DNA of 64,000 bases. Origin: Winogradskyella vidalii (GTDB taxonomy: Bacteria; Bacteroidota; Bacteroidia; Flavobacteriales; Flavobacteriaceae). The notes under the pieces are model-generated. The model saw only the letters and a program-made list of their open reading frames with translations. It searched no databases and had not been told where the DNA came from. Positions 61,348 through 64,000 of this stretch are shown in pieces; the stretch's first letter is position 1, and every line of letters begins with the position of its first letter. The position numbers were made by a program, and so were the translations under genes. The DNA is taken from NCBI RefSeq assembly GCF_013403955.1, contig NZ_JABFDG010000001.1, forward strand, positions 496,001 to 560,000, written 5' to 3'.

Positions 61348-64000
61348 TTAGTGTATAATTACTTTTTGAGTTTTATTTTGTATACTATTAGTTAATTGTA
61401 TTATATATATGCCTGCATTTAAGTTGCTTACATCTATAGTTTGTAGGCTGTTATTGTTTTGTAATTGTGTACTACTAATTCTTCGTCCTTGTACATCGTA
61501 AATGGTAGCTTTAGTCGTGGTTGCTAGTTCACCTGCAACAACAATAGTTTTATCTGCTTTATTAGCGTATATATTTAAATAATCTAATGTGTTATCTATT
61601 GTAGATAGTGCGCTATTTGATACCTGCAAGTAGAATCTACCCATACCACTTAGCGCTGTACTTGGCGTTAGTACATAATCACCAGTATTTAATAATGTAG
61701 ATGTATTAGTAACATTGTCTTCTAGGTATACATTAACCGTGCTTGGTAGTGAAAATTCACTGATACTAAACGTTAATTGTTCGCCTTGGTTGGCATTTAC
61801 ACCAAGTGGAATCGTTACATGAGATAAGTCAGTTAAATTTAAAGCTTGAAGCGCTATAGGTACTCCGTTGTTATCTTCCACTAAGTGTGAGAATAATGAG
61901 AAATTCGGAGCCGTTCCTCCCCAAATTTTAGCATCGTAGCCTGCATCTAACCCTTGACTAGCATGAGTGTTAAAATAAAATTGAGTTGTATAATTAGTAG
62001 TTGTAGTACTGGCCTTGAGTTTAAAAAAGGTTAATGTATTGGCATCACGACCAGCAATAAAATCATCACCGTTACCTGTGGTTCTCATTGAGGTTTTAAA
62101 TTCTAGATTGTACGAATCAACATGGTCAGCATCAGCAGCAACTAAGAATCCTTGTCCTGGTGCCATAAGTTGTCCTGAAGCATTAGTAAGGTTAATGATA
62201 TTCCAACCGTCGGAGGTATCTCCATCATAACCATAAATACCAGACGTGTCACTTAATAAATCTATATTCATGATACCTGTAGCTACTTCATGTGTTAAAA
62301 AGGCTTCAATATCTAGGTACGAAGGGTAAGGGTTGCCTATTAAATTCCAGTCTTCGTAACTAGAACCAGAATATTCAATATTAATATCAATATCTTCCTT
62401 ATTAGCAGTACCTGTAAATATAAGTGTAGACGTGTCGTTTGTTGTTGCTCTATAACCTGTTCCTGCTTCTAATATTGTAGTAGCATTAGCTGTGGTGTTA
62501 TAGTTTTCATAGTCACCTGTCGTTTTATTAAATATGGCAAATGCTTTCTCAGTAGCATCAGAAGGATTGGTAAGTAAGTTGCTGTTTGCAGTTGCGAATG
62601 CTCCAAAAGTCTGACCAGATAGTGGTGGTGTTATTAAATCATTATTTCCATTAGCATTTGTGTCACCTAAACCTAAGTTGCCATTAACGTGGCGCTCATA
62701 GTTAATAGTGCCTTCAATAGTCCCATCTAATATTAAGCTAGAATAATTATCTGATACCGATTCTAAAGTTATAGCCTCTGTTACGGTTAACGTCGCTTCG
62801 GAACTCACAGTTAAAGCAGCACCAGGATTAACCGTTACTGAGTTAATAGATGAGTCAGATGAAATGGTAGCATTACCAGAATTAATAACAATAGCATCAT
62901 TAGCAGTAGCTGTACCATTTGGATTGCTTGGTGACCATGTGCCGTTGAAGGTATAGGTGGTTGCTGTTGCACCGCACTCAGCAGTATGAGACCCTAAATT
63001 ACTAATCGTGTCTTGAGGGTAACCCGTCCACTCACTATCTAAAGTAGGGAATGTACAACTTGCAGGATCAACAGTAATGCCTCCACATATATCAATGTTT
63101 CTTATTAGAGTTTGGTCTTCAGTATTATTTTCTCCATCACTCCATTCACTTCCTGGATCACAACCTATGTTTCCAATAATATCTATAATTACACCATCTT
63201 TTTTTAATACTAAAGCATCATCTCCATTAAAATTACATACACTAGAACTGTATGCGGTACCTTCATATATTGAAGCACTAGAGTTTTCTAAAACGATGAC
63301 CTCACCATTAGCAAGTGTTGCAGGGAATCCTGAACTAAAATCTTCTGTGTTGTTCGGGCTAGAACCACCATTGGCGTATAATTCAATAGAATAATCTGTA
63401 AGGGTTACATCTGCACCTGTACCATTATATATTTCTAAATATTTATTATTGCTTGAGCCTTCAATGTACTCTGAGAAAAATAAATCTGTCGCTCCAACTA
63501 TAGGTTCAGTAATATCAAAAGAACTGCTGTCTACTGTTGCAAATACTCCGTCATCTGCAGTTAATACCAAGCCTGTACTAGCTACAGTGTGTGTGAGTGT
63601 TGCAAATGTAGCAATACCATTTACTGCGGTTGCTGTTACTGGTGTTCCGGTCAATGTTCCTGTAGACGTAATGTCTACATCTAAATTATAATCTGTATCT
63701 AAGTTACCATTGGCATCTACACCAGAAACCGTTACAGCGGGTGACATTGCAATATTAAGTTCAGTATCGGAAGGTTGTTGAGAGAAAATAAGTTCCGTAG
63801 CATCAACCTCAATAGTCATGTTATTTCCAACGATATCTCCTAAGAGGAACGGATCAGCAAGACCAGAACCCATGATATCCGTTGCAAATCCATTAGCGCT
63901 TTCGTCTATTTGTAATTGTATTACACTACCATCTATTATAGATGTTGTGTTTAAGTATAATCCTAATAAAAACTCTAAAGATGAGTTGTCCGCTACTACA
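61348..64000 (-). CDS. T9SS-secreted protein with lamin-tail domain (N-terminus outside window)
   Basis: The frame is open from the window edge to a stop at 61348, so at least 883 residues are seen and the N-terminus is missing. In order, it has Ig-like or filamin-type repeats (ELIFSQQPSDTELNIAMSPA), a lamin-tail (LTD) domain (DLFFSEYIEGSSNNKYLEIYN ... DDALVLKKDGVIIDIIGN), a stretch with a TFNGTWSPSNPNG segment, and a C-terminal Por-secretion type A domain (TTKATIYDVQGRRISSTQL ... GIYIIQL). The sorting domain sends it through the type IX system to the surface or outside. The LTD part suggests adhesion or a surface enzyme; no catalytic domain is in view. Confidence 0.88.
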   Translation of the reverse strand, partial: VVADNSSLEFLLGLYLNTTSIIDGSVIQLQIDESANGFATDIMGSGLADPFLLGDIVGNNMTIEVDATELIFSQQPSDTELNIAMSPAVTVSGVDANGNLDTDYNLDVDITSTGTLTGTPVTATAVNGIATFATLTHTVASTGLVLTADDGVFATVDSSSFDITEPIVGATDLFFSEYIEGSSNNKYLEIYNGTGADVTLTDYSIELYANGGSSPNNTEDFSSGFPATLANGEVIVLENSSASIYEGTAYSSSVCNFNGDDALVLKKDGVIIDIIGNIGCDPGSEWSDGENNTEDQTLIRNIDICGGITVDPASCTFPTLDSEWTGYPQDTISNLGSHTAECGATATTYTFNGTWSPSNPNGTATANDAIVINSGNATISSDSSINSVTVNPGAALTVSSEATLTVTEAITLESVSDNYSSLILDGTIEGTINYERHVNGNLGLGDTNANGNNDLITPPLSGQTFGAFATANSNLLTNPSDATEKAFAIFNKTTGDYENYNTTANATTILEAGTGYRATTNDTSTLIFTGTANKEDIDINIEYSGSSYEDWNLIGNPYPSYLDIEAFLTHEVATGIMNIDLLSDTSGIYGYDGDTSDGWNIINLTNASGQLMAPGQGFLVAADADHVDSYNLEFKTSMRTTGNGDDFIAGRDANTLTFFKLKASTTTTNYTTQFYFNTHASQGLDAGYDAKIWGGTAPNFSLFSHLVEDNNGVPIALQALNLTDLSHVTIPLGVNANQGEQLTFSISEFSLPSTVNVYLEDNVTNTSTLLNTGDYVLTPSTALSGMGRFYLQVSNSALSTIDNTLDYLNIYANKADKTIVVAGELATTTKATIYDVQGRRISSTQLQNNNSLQTIDVSNLNAGIYIIQLTNSIQNKTQKVIIH

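Overview
The window looks like a chromosomal segment of a marine-type Flavobacteriaceae (Bacteroidota). This rests on low GC, TTG and A-rich translation starts with little Shine-Dalgarno signal, several promoters with the TAnnTTTG minus-7 box of this phylum, a type IX secretion (T9SS) C-terminal sorting domain, many small Bacteroidota-type lipoproteins, and the gene order engB - alpha/beta hydrolase - mraZ - rsmH - ftsL - ftsI - murE ... ftsZ. Genus and species cannot be told from the sequence alone.

Layout. 1-4282 (minus): surE, lpxB, an NlpC/P60 lipoprotein and the start of comEC. 4715-8055 (plus): a tail-specific protease lipoprotein and an oligopeptide-type ABC permease. 8052-9542 (minus): engB and an alpha/beta hydrolase. 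9829-25641 (plus): an uninterrupted division and cell wall (dcw) cluster from mraZ to ftsZ, preceded by a three-repeat MraZ-type operator and closed by a strong terminator. 25798-26600: yqeY, tRNA-Arg(TCG), a 60-bp palindromic terminator and a duplicated ~95-bp hairpin element. 26632-35773: a TVP38/VTT membrane protein, two PepSY-like secreted proteins around an OmpR-type two-component system, two unknown small genes, a FUSC-family membrane protein whose start codon appears non-canonical, and an FMN glutamate-synthase-like protein. 36229-40662 (plus): a double-META lipoprotein, a GNAT acetyltransferase, cardiolipin synthase and NhaA. 40841-47786 (plus): a GbsR/MarR regulator with a palindromic operator, a complete RND efflux tripartite set and a TetR regulator. 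47950-54039 (plus): MscS channel, cytosolic histidine kinase and sigma-54 response regulator, then duplicated upstream sites and a sigma-54 promoter ahead of a 37-residue four-cysteine protein, glutamate dehydrogenase, a GreA/GreB-type protein and an unknown gene. 54166-58497: a Gfo/Idh/MocA oxidoreductase with a FucP-like sugar transporter, an M90/MtfA-like metallopeptidase and an outer-membrane barrel protein. 58697-61093 (minus): a 53-residue peptide, an HPr-kinase-like protein with a possible PqqD-like N-terminus, and a nucleotidyltransferase. 61348-64000 (minus): a large T9SS-secreted protein running off the window.

The most novel part is the three-gene cassette at 58697-61093. The small gene encodes a leader-like basic and hydrophobic peptide with a short Gly/Pro/Asn tail. 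It lies 17 bp upstream of a P-loop HprK-type kinase and is followed by an NTP_transf_5-type nucleotidyltransferase. This resembles ribosomally made, kinase-modified peptide systems, but lacks the lasso-peptide cyclase and peptidase within the window. Second is the self-contained sigma-54 circuit at 49050-53182, where the regulator, its likely binding sites, its promoter and its likely targets all lie together.
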